In this document: positions 12,876 through 20,368 of the stretch, piece by piece
Position numbering within the stretch: position 1 is the first letter of the stretch
How the letters are laid out: each line of letters starts with the position of its first letter
Source: JBBTYG01 sp964418085
GTDB lineage: Bacteria; Patescibacteriota; Minisyncoccia; UBA6257; 2-01-FULL-56-20
NCBI GenBank assembly: GCA_964418085.1
Contig: CAYQKB010000015.1
Coordinates: forward strand, 1-24,236
Length of the DNA stretch: 24,236 nucleotides
Reading direction: 5' to 3'
Notes under the pieces: generated by a model
What the model was told of the DNA's origin: nothing
Seen by the model: the letters and a program-made list of their open reading frames with translations, nothing else
Databases searched by the model: none
Position numbers and translations under genes: made by a program

Positions 12876-13310
12876 ATGCGATGCGCGTATTGCGAATTAC
12901 CGGAAATTAAAGAGCGGGAAATTGTGCGGAATGAACTCGCGTGGGCGTTTCCGACAAACATTCCAATTGTGCCCGGGCATGTGCTTATCTGTCCGATTCG
13001 ATGCGTCGCGACATTTGAAGAGCTGACAGAAAAAGAACGGTCAGCGATTTTTGACTTGATGACGAAGCTCAAGAAAGTTTTAAAGAAATTATTCGACGCA
13101 GAGGGGTTTCATCATGCGTGGAATGAAAATAAAGTTGCCGGGCAGTCCGTGCCGCATTTTCACTTGCATTTGATTCCGCGGAAAGCAGGCGATGAAGGAA
13201 TTACGGAATACGAGCCGCGGAAATTTTTGTATCGTCCCGGGAGTAGAGAGGAAACCCCGGAGGCGGAACTTCGGGAAATCTCAGTTGTTATCCGTAAAAA
13301 TCTAGACTAG
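12876..13310 (+). CDS. HIT family nucleotide hydrolase/transferase
   Basis: 144 residues. The catalytic histidine triad HFHLH (94-98) sits in QSVPHFHLHLIPR, the HIT signature; the central histidine is the nucleophile toward the nucleotide alpha-phosphate. VPGHVLICP (32-40) is the conserved strand and loop before it, and NENKVAGQ (84-90) is typical of the family. An N-terminal CxxC (Cys3, Cys6) is compatible with a zinc site, only half of which is visible. HIT proteins hydrolyse dinucleotides, AMP-lysine or similar compounds; the exact substrate cannot be told. It begins 5 bases after the rsmE stop. Confidence 0.9.
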   Translation: MRCAYCELPEIKEREIVRNELAWAFPTNIPIVPGHVLICPIRCVATFEELTEKERSAIFDLMTKLKKVLKKLFDAEGFHHAWNENKVAGQSVPHFHLHLIPRKAGDEGITEYEPRKFLYRPGSREETPEAELREISVVIRKNLD

Positions 13311-13330
13311 ACTATATTATATAAATAACA

Positions 13331-13780
13331 ATGGCAATTTTAAAGAAATTGTACTTTTTTCTTACTCCTATACCTCTCCTAATGATTGGGTTGGCCATGT
13401 TGCTGGAGAGTGGCCCGATAGATACAAAATTGGATACAGTGCCTGGAGAAACAGCGTTTACTATGGGTGTTCTGTCCATTATTATTGTTGCTTTTTCAAT
13501 TGGACTCAGCTTGGTTCTTGGAATAATTGGCAGCTTTTTAAGTTTTCAAGTGATAAAACAAAAAGAAAAAGTTTCAAAATCTTTTTCATTCATCATTACA
13601 ACTTTAGTTGCATTGTCTCCCTTTATATATGTAGTTATTCAAAGTTTCTTTTTGGGAAACGCAGGATTACGTTTAATATTTGATGTTGTTTGGAATATTC
13701 TTGGAACTTCTGTTCTGGCTATTTTAGGTGCAGCGCTGATTATTTTTATTGTCCTGCTTTTTAAACCGAAGAAATCTTAA
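13331..13780 (+). CDS. small integral membrane protein, unknown function
   Basis: 149 residues with four hydrophobic segments (about 7-25, 43-73, 84-107 and 118-143) and a lysine-rich C-terminus. No family recognised. The gene is clearly more AT-rich than its neighbours and follows 20 bases after the HIT gene behind an AT-rich stretch (13313-13330) that may contain its -10. Its composition resembles the membrane genes of the left accessory region, which may hint at later acquisition, though membrane proteins are biased toward U-rich codons anyway. Confidence 0.7.
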   Translation: MAILKKLYFFLTPIPLLMIGLAMLLESGPIDTKLDTVPGETAFTMGVLSIIIVAFSIGLSLVLGIIGSFLSFQVIKQKEKVSKSFSFIITTLVALSPFIYVVIQSFFLGNAGLRLIFDVVWNILGTSVLAILGAALIIFIVLLFKPKKS

Positions 13781-13800
13781 GAATAAGATCGGGGTTTTTT
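13763..13800 (+). terminator. terminator overlapping the membrane gene stop
   Basis: AAACC with GGTTT enclose ATCTT/AAGAT (13774-13778 with 13785-13789), ending in TTTTTT (13795-13800). The 5' arm is coding, the rest intergenic. Confidence 0.45.
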
Positions 13801-13849
13801 ATATTTTCGTTTCGCCGCATTTTTTGTAATAATCTTTTGGCTGGAAGCG

Positions 13850-13855
13850 TATACT
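13850..13855 (+). promoter_or_regulatory. -10 element at the DUF763 remnant
   Basis: TATACT followed by 7 bases and the ATG at 13863. The promoter appears intact even though the gene is truncated. Confidence 0.45.
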
Positions 13856-13862
13856 TATATGT

Positions 13863-13979
13863 ATGATACAGCGAGGACTTGTCACATTTACCTTAGATAG
13901 CGGCCATTGCCCGCCCTGGCTTTTTGAGCGAATGGTTAAATTGGGGCGGCAGATGGTGCGCGCGATTGTGCTCGAATGA
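13863..13979 (+). pseudogene. DUF763 gene, N-terminal remnant of 38 codons
   Basis: The frame ATG to TGA encodes 38 residues that match the start of DUF763 proteins: a GLVTFTLDSGHCPPWLFERM segment, then VKLGRQMVRAIV. Compare the usual pattern with a glycine/histidine turn followed by PPWLFERMVRLGR. DUF763 proteins are normally several hundred residues long. Here the reading frame stops after the first helix and only 41 bases remain before dinB. It is therefore a decayed 5' fragment, unless it is kept as a micro-protein. Loss of the rest by deletion between this gene and dinB is the likely history. Confidence 0.7.
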
Positions 13980-14020
13980 AAGGTTCACTCACACAAAATC
14001 GGACGGAGAAACTTTTTTAG

Positions 14021-15124
14021 ATGAGAATTATTGCTCATCTCGACATGGACGCTTTTTTCGCCGCGGTGGAAGAGCGGGATAAACCACGCATACAGGGGAA
14101 GCCGATTGTGGTTGGTTCCGATCCCGAAGACGGAAAGGGACGGGGAATTGTGTCTACGGCAAATTACAGAGCGCGGGAATATGGGATTCGCTCAGCGTTG
14201 CCGATCTCGACCGCGTGGAGGTTTTCGGAAGAAGCGCGGCGTGCCGGAAAAGATCCGGTTGTTTTTCTTGGAGTGGATTTTAAAAAATATGGGGCGGTAT
14301 CTGATCATATAATGAAAATTATAACCGGTGTTCTTGAACATGCTCGCCCGCCCAAATTTCCTGCAGGAAATTTGGAACGGGCGAGCGTGGATGAGGCATA
14401 TTTCGATTTAAGTTTTTCCGGTTCGTATAAAAATGCCGAGGATATATGCAGAAAAATAAAAAACGATATTAAGGGAGAAGAGAGGCTTACGGCATCCGTG
14501 GGTATTGGGCCGAACAAGTTGATTGCGAAAATCGCGTCCGACATAGAGAAGCCGGACGGACTTACCATTGTCCGCGAGGAAGAGGCGGAGAAATTTTTGG
14601 AGCCGCTCTCTCTCCGCACAATTCCCGGCATCGGGCCGAAAACGGAAGCGGTTTTTAAAAAGTTGGGTGCGAGCCGCGTTTTTGATCTAAAAAAATATTC
14701 TCCCGATGAGCTTAAAGAACTTTTGGGGAAGTGGGGCGATGAACTCTATAAAAAAATTCGCGGAAAAGACAGTTCTCCGATTGTAGAAGAATATGAAGCG
14801 AAATCTATCGGCGAGCAGGAAACGTTCGCGGAGGATACGCGAGATCCGGGATTTCTTTCTTCAAGACTTAGGGAATTGTGCGCCGGCGTGTTTGAGAGTT
14901 TCAAAAAAAGCGAATTTACATCTTTCCGAACACTTGTTGTAACCGTACGCTTTGCGGATTTTGTAACCAAAAATCGGAGCCGCACATTTCAAGCGCCGAT
15001 ACATTCTAAGAGTACCCTGGAGTTTGAGTCTTTGAAACTACTCATGCCGTTTTTTGATAAAAGGGAGAATCCTTCGCGAAAGGCCATTCGCCTTATCGGA
15101 GTTCGGATCGAGAAACTGCAGTAA
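14021..15124 (+). CDS. dinB: DNA polymerase IV (Y family)
   Basis: 367 residues. Translesion polymerase. Catalytic acidic residues are in HLDMDAFFAAVE (Asp8, Asp10) and ASVDEAYFDLS (Asp124, Glu125). The steric and nucleotide-binding segment STANYRAREYGIRSALPI (about 45-62) is typical. The helix-hairpin-helix TIPGIGPKTEAVFKKLG lies near 204-220, and the little-finger domain makes up the C-terminal 120 residues. Residues 108-122 are encoded by a near-perfect 45-base palindrome (14342-14386) and make the loop before the catalytic SVDEA strand several residues longer than usual. A GGAG lies about 14 bases before the ATG. The gene follows the DUF763 remnant and precedes the exported phosphoesterase by 19 bases. 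Confidence 0.95.
   Translation: MRIIAHLDMDAFFAAVEERDKPRIQGKPIVVGSDPEDGKGRGIVSTANYRAREYGIRSALPISTAWRFSEEARRAGKDPVVFLGVDFKKYGAVSDHIMKIITGVLEHARPPKFPAGNLERASVDEAYFDLSFSGSYKNAEDICRKIKNDIKGEERLTASVGIGPNKLIAKIASDIEKPDGLTIVREEEAEKFLEPLSLRTIPGIGPKTEAVFKKLGASRVFDLKKYSPDELKELLGKWGDELYKKIRGKDSSPIVEEYEAKSIGEQETFAEDTRDPGFLSSRLRELCAGVFESFKKSEFTSFRTLVVTVRFADFVTKNRSRTFQAPIHSKSTLEFESLKLLMPFFDKRENPSRKAIRLIGVRIEKLQ
14342..14386. repeat. 45-base palindrome inserted in dinB
   Basis: Arms GCTCGCCCG (14342-14350) with CGGGCGAGC (14378-14386), and CCAAATTTCC (14352-14361) with GGAAATTTGG (14366-14375). The loop is TGCA, with an asymmetric 1/2-base internal bulge. Nineteen perfect pairs within coding sequence, in frame, resemble the palindromic protein-inserting elements known in Rickettsia. 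Confidence 0.85.
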
Positions 15125-15127
15125 CTC

Positions 15128-15136
15128 TGATAGAAT
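15128..15136 (+). promoter_or_regulatory. extended -10 at the phosphoesterase gene
   Basis: TGA then TAGAAT (15131-15136), 7 bases before the ATG at 15144 and starting 4 bases after the dinB stop. Confidence 0.45.
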
Positions 15137-15143
15137 AAATAGT

Positions 15144-16466
15144 ATGAAGAACATTCTAATACTAGGAATGATTGCGATTGTTTTGGTTGCGGGCGCGCTG
15201 GTGTTTGCGCTATTGAATTTTAATTCCGTTTCGCCTTCGGTTTTATCTGGGACGTCGGCGACCACCACGGCACAACTTCCTCCGATTGGAACGACGGCTT
15301 CACCTGTGGCAGCTCAAACAACTTCTTCCCTACATTCACCGATCAAGCACATCATCGTGATCGTGAAAGAGAATCATACCTTCGATAATTATTTCGGCCA
15401 GTTCTCGGGAGCGGACGGCGCGCGGCAAGTGACTTTAAACGGTACGGCGCAGAATCCGCCGCAGGCAACCGATCGCCCCGCGAACGATATTGACCATTCT
15501 TTTTTTAACACTCACATCGCGTACGACAATGGGAAGATGGACGAGTTTGAAAAATTAAGCGGCGCGATAACCGCAAACGGCTTTCCGGTTTCATTCGCGC
15601 AGTATCGGGAAAAAGATTTGCCTGCGTATTGGGCTTATGCCCGGCAATTTTCACTTTTCGATCACTATTTCAGCTCCGTGATGGGGCCGAGTTCTCCAAA
15701 TTATCTTTTTACTCTCGCCGCGAGTTCAGGAGGGGCGATTACGAATCCGTCAAAGCTCAATCCGCAGGCCGGAGCGGAAGCGGAAGCGGACTCCGGCTGT
15801 GCGATGACGGCAAGTACCATTCAGGTTCTTCTCCCGTCGGGAAAAACGGCGAGCGTGCCAGCGTGTCTTGATCTTCCAACTGTTCCGAATCTGCTTCAGG
15901 ATAAAGGGCTTATGTGGAGGGGATACAGCTATCCTACGATGGGAATTTTGTCCCGGATTTATAACAATGCCGCGATGCGGAAAAATCTGGTGCCGCAAAC
16001 ACAATTTGTGAAAGATGCCGCCGCAGGTGTGCTCCCCGCAGTCTCGTGGGTTTTCGCGAACGCGCAGGAAGACGAGCATCCGGTGGCGAGTGTGTGCGTA
16101 GGAGAAAACTGGACGGTGCGGCAGATTAACGCGGTGATGCAGAGCCCGGACTGGAATTCGTCGCTCATACTTCTTACATGGGATGACTTCGGAGGATTTT
16201 ACGACCACGTGCCGCCGCCGCAGGTGGATCAGCTCGGGCTTGGGTTCCGCGTGCCGATGCTCGTCATCTCTCCGTACACCAAGCGCGGGTATATCGGCCA
16301 CCGCGTGACGGAACACTCTTCTATTCCAAAAACGATTGAAGATATTTTTGGTCTGCCAAATTTGAATAGCCGCGATTCCGGAGCGAATAATCTTTTGGAC
16401 GCTCTGGATTTTGGCCAGCAGCCACAGGCGCCGTTTATTTTGAAGACGCGAACGTGCCCGAACTGA
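15144..16466 (+). CDS. exported phosphoesterase (phospholipase C/AcpA family)
   Basis: 440 residues from the ATG at 15144; a longer frame to 15054 overlaps dinB and is rejected. An N-terminal hydrophobic segment (about 4-25) and a Ser/Thr/Ala-rich linker indicate a secreted or membrane-anchored enzyme. The phosphoesterase domain (PF04185) starts at IKHIIVIVKENHTFDNYFG (67-85): Glu76, Asn77 and Thr79 occupy the metal-ligand and nucleophile positions. A second metal motif is TWDDFGGFYDHVPPP, and TEHSSIPKTIEDIFGLP is the family's C-terminal signature. Likely substrates are phospholipids or phosphomonoesters; which one cannot be read from sequence. An internal GCCGGAG/CTCCGGC inverted repeat (15768-15797) around CGGAAG repeats encodes AGAEAEADSG. 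Confidence 0.9.
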   Translation: MKNILILGMIAIVLVAGALVFALLNFNSVSPSVLSGTSATTTAQLPPIGTTASPVAAQTTSSLHSPIKHIIVIVKENHTFDNYFGQFSGADGARQVTLNGTAQNPPQATDRPANDIDHSFFNTHIAYDNGKMDEFEKLSGAITANGFPVSFAQYREKDLPAYWAYARQFSLFDHYFSSVMGPSSPNYLFTLAASSGGAITNPSKLNPQAGAEAEADSGCAMTASTIQVLLPSGKTASVPACLDLPTVPNLLQDKGLMWRGYSYPTMGILSRIYNNAAMRKNLVPQTQFVKDAAAGVLPAVSWVFANAQEDEHPVASVCVGENWTVRQINAVMQSPDWNSSLILLTWDDFGGFYDHVPPPQVDQLGLGFRVPMLVISPYTKRGYIGHRVTEHSSIPKTIEDIFGLPNLNSRDSGANNLLDALDFGQQPQAPFILKTRTCPN

Positions 16467-16469
16467 GTT

Positions 16470-16478
16470 TGCTATACT
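16470..16478 (+). promoter_or_regulatory. extended -10 at the broken pilin-leader gene
   Basis: TGC then TATACT (16473-16478), 6 bases before the ATG at 16485. No recognisable -35 and no ribosome-binding site. Confidence 0.5.
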
Positions 16479-16484
16479 TGATCT

Positions 16485-17387
16485 ATGAAATTTAACAGAC
16501 AGGGATTTACTCCTCTTATCGGATTTTTGATCATTGCGGCGGCGGTGATTGTAGGCGGGGGAGTATCTGTTTTCATTCTTTTAAACAAACAACAATCAAC
16601 ACCAATAAATTATAAGAATTAGGACCTTTTATCCAAGTATCCTATTTTAAAAGAAAGAAATTTGTGGGCTTCGAAGGTGTTAAGTAGCGGACATTCTGGT
16701 TGGGAAGTTCCGGAGTTATCTCTGGCAGTGAAAACTGATAGACGAGATAATTTTTATTGCGGAAATAAAAAGGCGACATTTATTAAATACTCTTCCTATA
16801 ATTACCCATTTTCTGTGGGTGGGTGGGGAAGTCTTTCGGTTATTGATTGCGGCGATTATTATTTTGTGTATGACTATGGCGATGCCGGGCCACACCTTTC
16901 TGGTCCGTTTAATAAAGCATCTAGCACTTCGGATCAATCAACTTCCACACAGCAAAGCTATCGCAATGAAAAGTATGGGTTTGAGGTGAAGTTGCCGGAG
17001 AGTTGGAGGGGATTTACGATCACAGAAAGCCAAAAGGATATCTACGATACTAAGAATACTTATGGTGGAATTGGTGGAGATGGTATTGTCGGTCATTTCC
17101 CTATGATTGAAATTGTCCATCCGCTCTCGACCGCAGACGTGCCGCGGCAGAATATTCCGGTTTTTGTGTTCACAGGGGATCAATGGTGGCATGTTCATGG
17201 CGAGATTGATGGTGGGGGTGACTGGTCTGTAGGCGCCGCGCCGATCCCGCCTTCCGAGCTTGGGCGCAATAGTATGTATGTTTTTGCATTGCCAGCACGC
17301 TACAACTATTCGTATTTGCCTGGGTGGGAGGAAGTGCAGAAGATTTTAGATAGCCATCCGCTCACTGCTTTTGAGCCAAAGGAATAA
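16485..17387 (+). pseudogene. exported protein gene interrupted by one in-frame TAG
   Basis: A first segment (16485-16619, 45 codons) has a pilin-like start: NRQGFTPLIG followed by a hydrophobic helix to about residue 30. It stops at TAG (16620-16622). The same frame then stays open to 17387 (255 codons), with no good start except a TTG at 16662. Read through, the product would be about 300 residues: membrane anchor, a DNFYCGNKKATFIKYSS and DCGDYYFVYDYGD domain (about 85-135), a Ser/Thr linker, and a YGFEVKLPESW domain typical of exported lipoprotein-like CPR proteins. It is most simply a recent nonsense mutation or a sequencing error. Read-through, or separate translation of the second part without an export signal, is less likely. 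No domain name is assigned. Confidence 0.7.
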
Positions 17388-17418
17388 AAACAGATTGGAA
17401 AAAATTTCCCATAACCCG

Positions 17419-17424
17419 TAGAAT
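17419..17424 (+). promoter_or_regulatory. -10 element at tgt
   Basis: TAGAAT followed by 7 bases (TCGGGGT) and the ATG at 17432. Confidence 0.4.
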
Positions 17425-17431
17425 TCGGGGT

Positions 17432-18598
17432 ATGGAATTTCAAGTTATTAAGAATTCTAAAAAATCTCGGGCACGATTGGGAATTTTGAAAACGTCGCAC
17501 GGCGAGGTGGAGACGCCAACGCTCGTTCCCGTTGCCACGCAGGCGGCGGTGAAAACTTTGACGAGCGAGCAGGCGGAAGCGGCAAATTGCCAATTGCTTA
17601 TAGCCAATACGTTTCATTTGCACTTGAAGCCGGGCGAAGACATTGTGAAAAAAGCCGGAGGGCTGCACACATTTATGAACTGGCGGCGGCCGCTTATGAC
17701 CGACTCGGGCGGGTTTCAAGTTTTTAGCTTGGGATTTGGGCGGGATTACGGCACGGGCAAGATGCTCAAAGAAAAAGAAACGCACGGGCGTAAGATTATC
17801 GCCGGGCAAAGACCCTCGTTTTTGAAAATCACTTCGGACGGAGTTTATTTTACTTCGCCGGTTGACGGCCGAAAACTGTTTATCGGTCCCAGTGAATCTA
17901 TGGCGATCCAGAAAGCGCTCGGCGCTGATATTATTTTTGCTTTTGATGAATGCACGTCGCCGATTGCGGACCGTGAGTATACGATCACCGCGCTCAAGCG
18001 GACGAACGCGTGGGCGAAAATGTGTCTACAAATGACCGATGACGCGAGACGGCAGACGACAGGTAAAAATTCTCAAGCCCTATTCGGGATTGTGCAGGGC
18101 GGGAAATTTGCCGATTTGCGGAAAGAGAGCGCACGGTTTACGGCGGCGCTGCCGTTTGCGGGCTTCGGCATCGGGGGCGAATTTGGCGACGACAAAGCGA
18201 CGATGAGCCGGATGCTGCGCGTGGTTATAAAAGAATTGCCCGTTGAAAAGCCGAGGCATCTTTTGGGCATCGGCCACCCGGAAGACTTCGAACGCATTAT
18301 GAAGGAGGGCGTGGATACGTTCGACTGCACTATTCCCACGCACTACGCGCGGCGGGGGATCGCGTTCACGAGTCGGGGCAAACTGGATTTGAACAAGCAA
18401 AAATTTTTGAAAGATATGCAGCCGCTCGACAAAAATTGCGCGTGCCAGGCGTGCATGGGATACAAACGCACGTACATCGCGCATCTTTTCCGCGCGCGGG
18501 AATCAACCGCCGGCACGCTGCTTACGATACACAATCTTTTTTATTTTAACGAACTTGTTGCCGGCATCCGACTGAAGATTCAAAAAGGTTTGCTATGA
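17432..18598 (+). CDS. tgt: tRNA-guanine transglycosylase
   Basis: 388 residues. It exchanges guanine 34 of GUN-anticodon tRNAs for a queuosine precursor base. The general-base aspartate is Asp91 in TDSGGFQ. Substrate-binding FGIVQGG lies at 218-224. The nucleophile is Asp298 in DTFDCTIPT. The zinc site is Cys336, Cys338, Cys341 and His367, with the same Cys-to-His spacing as the Zymomonas enzyme. The usual PTR after the nucleophile is PTH here. No queuosine biosynthesis gene (queA, queG, preQ1 pathway) is in the window. The tRNA-Asn(GTT) in this window is itself a potential substrate. Confidence 0.94.
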   Translation: MEFQVIKNSKKSRARLGILKTSHGEVETPTLVPVATQAAVKTLTSEQAEAANCQLLIANTFHLHLKPGEDIVKKAGGLHTFMNWRRPLMTDSGGFQVFSLGFGRDYGTGKMLKEKETHGRKIIAGQRPSFLKITSDGVYFTSPVDGRKLFIGPSESMAIQKALGADIIFAFDECTSPIADREYTITALKRTNAWAKMCLQMTDDARRQTTGKNSQALFGIVQGGKFADLRKESARFTAALPFAGFGIGGEFGDDKATMSRMLRVVIKELPVEKPRHLLGIGHPEDFERIMKEGVDTFDCTIPTHYARRGIAFTSRGKLDLNKQKFLKDMQPLDKNCACQACMGYKRTYIAHLFRARESTAGTLLTIHNLFYFNELVAGIRLKIQKGLL

Positions 18599-18677
18599 AG
18601 AACATAAAATTTGAAGAGCTGCTTGTGCGGTCTCTGCTCCCGCAAGATTGAATCGAAGTTTAAAAAAATTTAATTTA

Positions 18678-18707
18678 TTGACACACGAGCGGCATGGCTG
18701 ATAGTAT
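18678..18707 (+). promoter_or_regulatory. promoter of the DapB-like gene
   Basis: TTGACA (18678-18683), an 18-base spacer and TAGTAT (18702-18707), giving an mRNA with a leader of about 45 bases. With AAAGGA before the ATG at 18758 this is a classical promoter and ribosome-binding-site arrangement, unlike most genes nearby. Confidence 0.7.
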
Positions 18708-18757
18708 CCTCCTAGTTCTCCAGAACTGAAAACTACCAACATGAAAGGAAAAGAACT

Positions 18758-19477
18758 ATGATCCAGACAATAGATATGAGGAAAGATGTCCAGCTCATTA
18801 TTGTGGGCAATGGGAAGATGGCCGGTTTACTCAAGGAAGCCTGCGAGAAAGAAAATATTTTTTTCAACGGCTGCCCTGAAACATGGGGTTCCGGGCCGGG
18901 TGTGGTCGCCGTACATTTCGGCTCCGGGAGGGAACTTCCAAAGCTCGTCGAGCACTGCGGAAAATACGGCGGCATCCCGATCCTGCAGGGCTCAACCGGG
19001 CAGACATTGCCTGCGAATCCGCCGGTGCCGTTCGTGCATGCGCCGAATCTGGCCCTGCCTATCGTGGCGCTTCTCGGCGTGTTGCCGCAGATCGGCGCGG
19101 CGCTCGAGCACTTCGGTCTCGAAAAATCGGTGTGCGAATCACACCAGGCATCTAAGAAAACGGTTCCCGAGACGGCGAAGCTGATGGCGCAAGCAGTGGG
19201 CGTTGATCCTCGTGAGATTCGATCGGTTCGCGATCCGGGCGTGCAGAAGAGAATCGGTGTGCCGTATTCGTCTCTCGATGGGCATGGGTATCATTGGATT
19301 CAATGGTGCAATCCCAATCTCGAAATCGAGATTTCCGCGAAGATCCGCGGCCGCGGCTCCTACATTGACGGAACGATATTAGTGGCACGGGCGATGCGCC
19401 TGCGCGAACATGATTTGGAAAAGAAAGTGTACACGCTCGGAGCGTTTCTGGCGATGCCGCTTGCGGCGCGCGCGTAA
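18758..19477 (+). CDS. dihydrodipicolinate reductase-like protein
   Basis: 239 residues. A nucleotide-binding fold IIVGNGKMAGLL (14-25) opens the protein. Next come QGSTGQ (77-82, the GTTG-like loop), HAPNLALPI (94-102, in the place of the ANFS segment) and ESHQASKK (127-134), which aligns with the DapB EAHHRHK motif. His129 and Lys133 match the catalytic His and Lys, and Gln130 replaces the second His. The C-terminal EIEISAKIRGRGSYIDGTIL resembles the DapB dimer strand. DapB reduces dihydrodipicolinate in lysine and diaminopimelate synthesis. The missing second His and the absence of other dap genes leave the exact reaction open. It has its own promoter, a good ribosome-binding site and its own terminator. 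Confidence 0.8.
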   Translation: MIQTIDMRKDVQLIIVGNGKMAGLLKEACEKENIFFNGCPETWGSGPGVVAVHFGSGRELPKLVEHCGKYGGIPILQGSTGQTLPANPPVPFVHAPNLALPIVALLGVLPQIGAALEHFGLEKSVCESHQASKKTVPETAKLMAQAVGVDPREIRSVRDPGVQKRIGVPYSSLDGHGYHWIQWCNPNLEIEISAKIRGRGSYIDGTILVARAMRLREHDLEKKVYTLGAFLAMPLAARA

Positions 19478-19507
19478 GCGAGTCGAAGGCAAACGAATTC
19501 GTAAAGT

Positions 19508-19544
19508 AAGAGCCGTGCTGCTGGATTGTAGCCGGCTCTTTTTT
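19508..19544 (+). terminator. terminator of the DapB-like gene
   Basis: AAGAGCCG (19508-19515) pairs with CGGCTCTT (19533-19540); the T-run reaches 19544. Confidence 0.85.
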
Positions 19545-19614
19545 GTATCTGCGTGAAAAAATGATATGCTTATTTTAGGTTTTGGGTTTCCCAAAATTTT
19601 TGAGAAAGGAAAAT

Positions 19615-20001
19615 GTGAAAATTATTGACCAAATTATTTGCGACATGAAAAGTAAGTATGCTTTTACGCCCGAGAGCGCTTTGCAAAACACCCATTTCAT
19701 GAATACGCCGTGGAGGTGGGACGTCAGCGGTGCACTTTCCCTCTACTTCAAGTCTCCGGAGCGCATGAACGGATTCAGGGGCCGTGCGGGCGTGGCGATA
19801 CACGGGAAGCGGGTTGATCTTGAGTCGGCGAGAATTGAGCACGTGGAGAGCAGTGAACATTTCCGGGTTTTTATCGGGGCAAACCGATCCGCTCTTCCCG
19901 TCGTGCGCGAGCACCTACTGTGGATTTCCGATGAGGACGGCGCCATCATCTGGGCCGATGTGGATGAGCTCGAAAAAAGCTTTTCGAAGGAATCGGAATA
20001 A
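19615..20001 (+). CDS. hypothetical protein, 128 residues
   Basis: The GTG at 19615 is chosen because AGAAAGGA sits 5 bases upstream; a longer frame to 19582 would use TTG. The protein is soluble, mixed alpha/beta, rich in aromatic and charged residues (WRWDVSGALSLYF, IEHVESSEHFRVFIGAN, LLWISDEDGAIIWADVDELE). The last segment, an acidic strand-turn-strand, is its most distinctive part. No family recognised. It stands as its own transcription unit between two terminators. It shares the classical ribosome-binding-site style of the preceding DapB-like gene, and the function is unknown. Confidence 0.7.
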   Translation: MKIIDQIICDMKSKYAFTPESALQNTHFMNTPWRWDVSGALSLYFKSPERMNGFRGRAGVAIHGKRVDLESARIEHVESSEHFRVFIGANRSALPVVREHLLWISDEDGAIIWADVDELEKSFSKESE

Positions 20002-20021
20002 GCCGCCGGCATAAAATGCGT

Positions 20022-20060
20022 GTGCCCGGACTCATGGATTGAGCCGGGCACTTTTGTTTT
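20022..20060 (+). terminator. strong terminator between convergent genes
   Basis: GTGCCCGG (20022-20029) with CCGGGCAC (20044-20051), extended by CTCA/TGAG past a bulged A, followed by TTTTGTTTT. Confidence 0.88.
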
Positions 20061-20072
20061 GGCGCGCGCGGG

Positions 20073-20330
20073 TTATGTTTTCCCGGTGCAGGTGCGGCAT
20101 GTAGAGCCGACGATCGGCACTCCGCAGGACTCGCATATATCATTCAGAGTTACGACGGCGATTTTTCTGCCGGTGGAGGGCTGCCGTTCATCGCCGCTTC
20201 TTTTCGATAGCCATCCGTTTTTGCTCATGTCTTCGAGCATCATGCGGATGCCGCAGAATCCTGCCGCGATGAAGGCAATTCCCGAGAGCAACATCATTAT
20301 GTAGGCTATGTAAGGTCCAATTGTGTTCAT
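20073..20330 (-). CDS. small membrane protein with C-terminal zinc ribbon
   Basis: 85 residues from the ATG at 20330; the longer frame to 20582 is only MITE sequence and is rejected. An N-terminal hydrophobic helix (about 6-32: YIAYIMMLLSGIAFIAAGF) is followed by a basic linker and a C-terminal pair of CxxC knuckles, CESCGVPIVGSTCRTC. The knuckles would bind zinc, probably on the cytoplasmic side. No family name. It has no ribosome-binding site and lies 39 bases from the MITE, whose insertion may have separated it from its original promoter. Confidence 0.6.
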   Translation of the reverse strand: MNTIGPYIAYIMMLLSGIAFIAAGFCGIRMMLEDMSKNGWLSKRSGDERQPSTGRKIAVVTLNDICESCGVPIVGSTCRTCTGKT

Positions 20331-20368
20331 ATTAAGTTTTGGTGATTTGTTATTGTTAAACTGCTGTG

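Noticed and set aside
15750..16316. Minus-strand frame of 188 codons
   Set aside because: Antisense to the phosphoesterase domain with its conserved motifs; His/Arg-rich composition typical of a shadow frame.
18595..18651. 18-codon frame overlapping the tgt stop (ATGA)
   Set aside because: Too short, no recognisable sequence, and followed by an ordinary promoter; it could be the start of a deleted gene but this cannot be supported.
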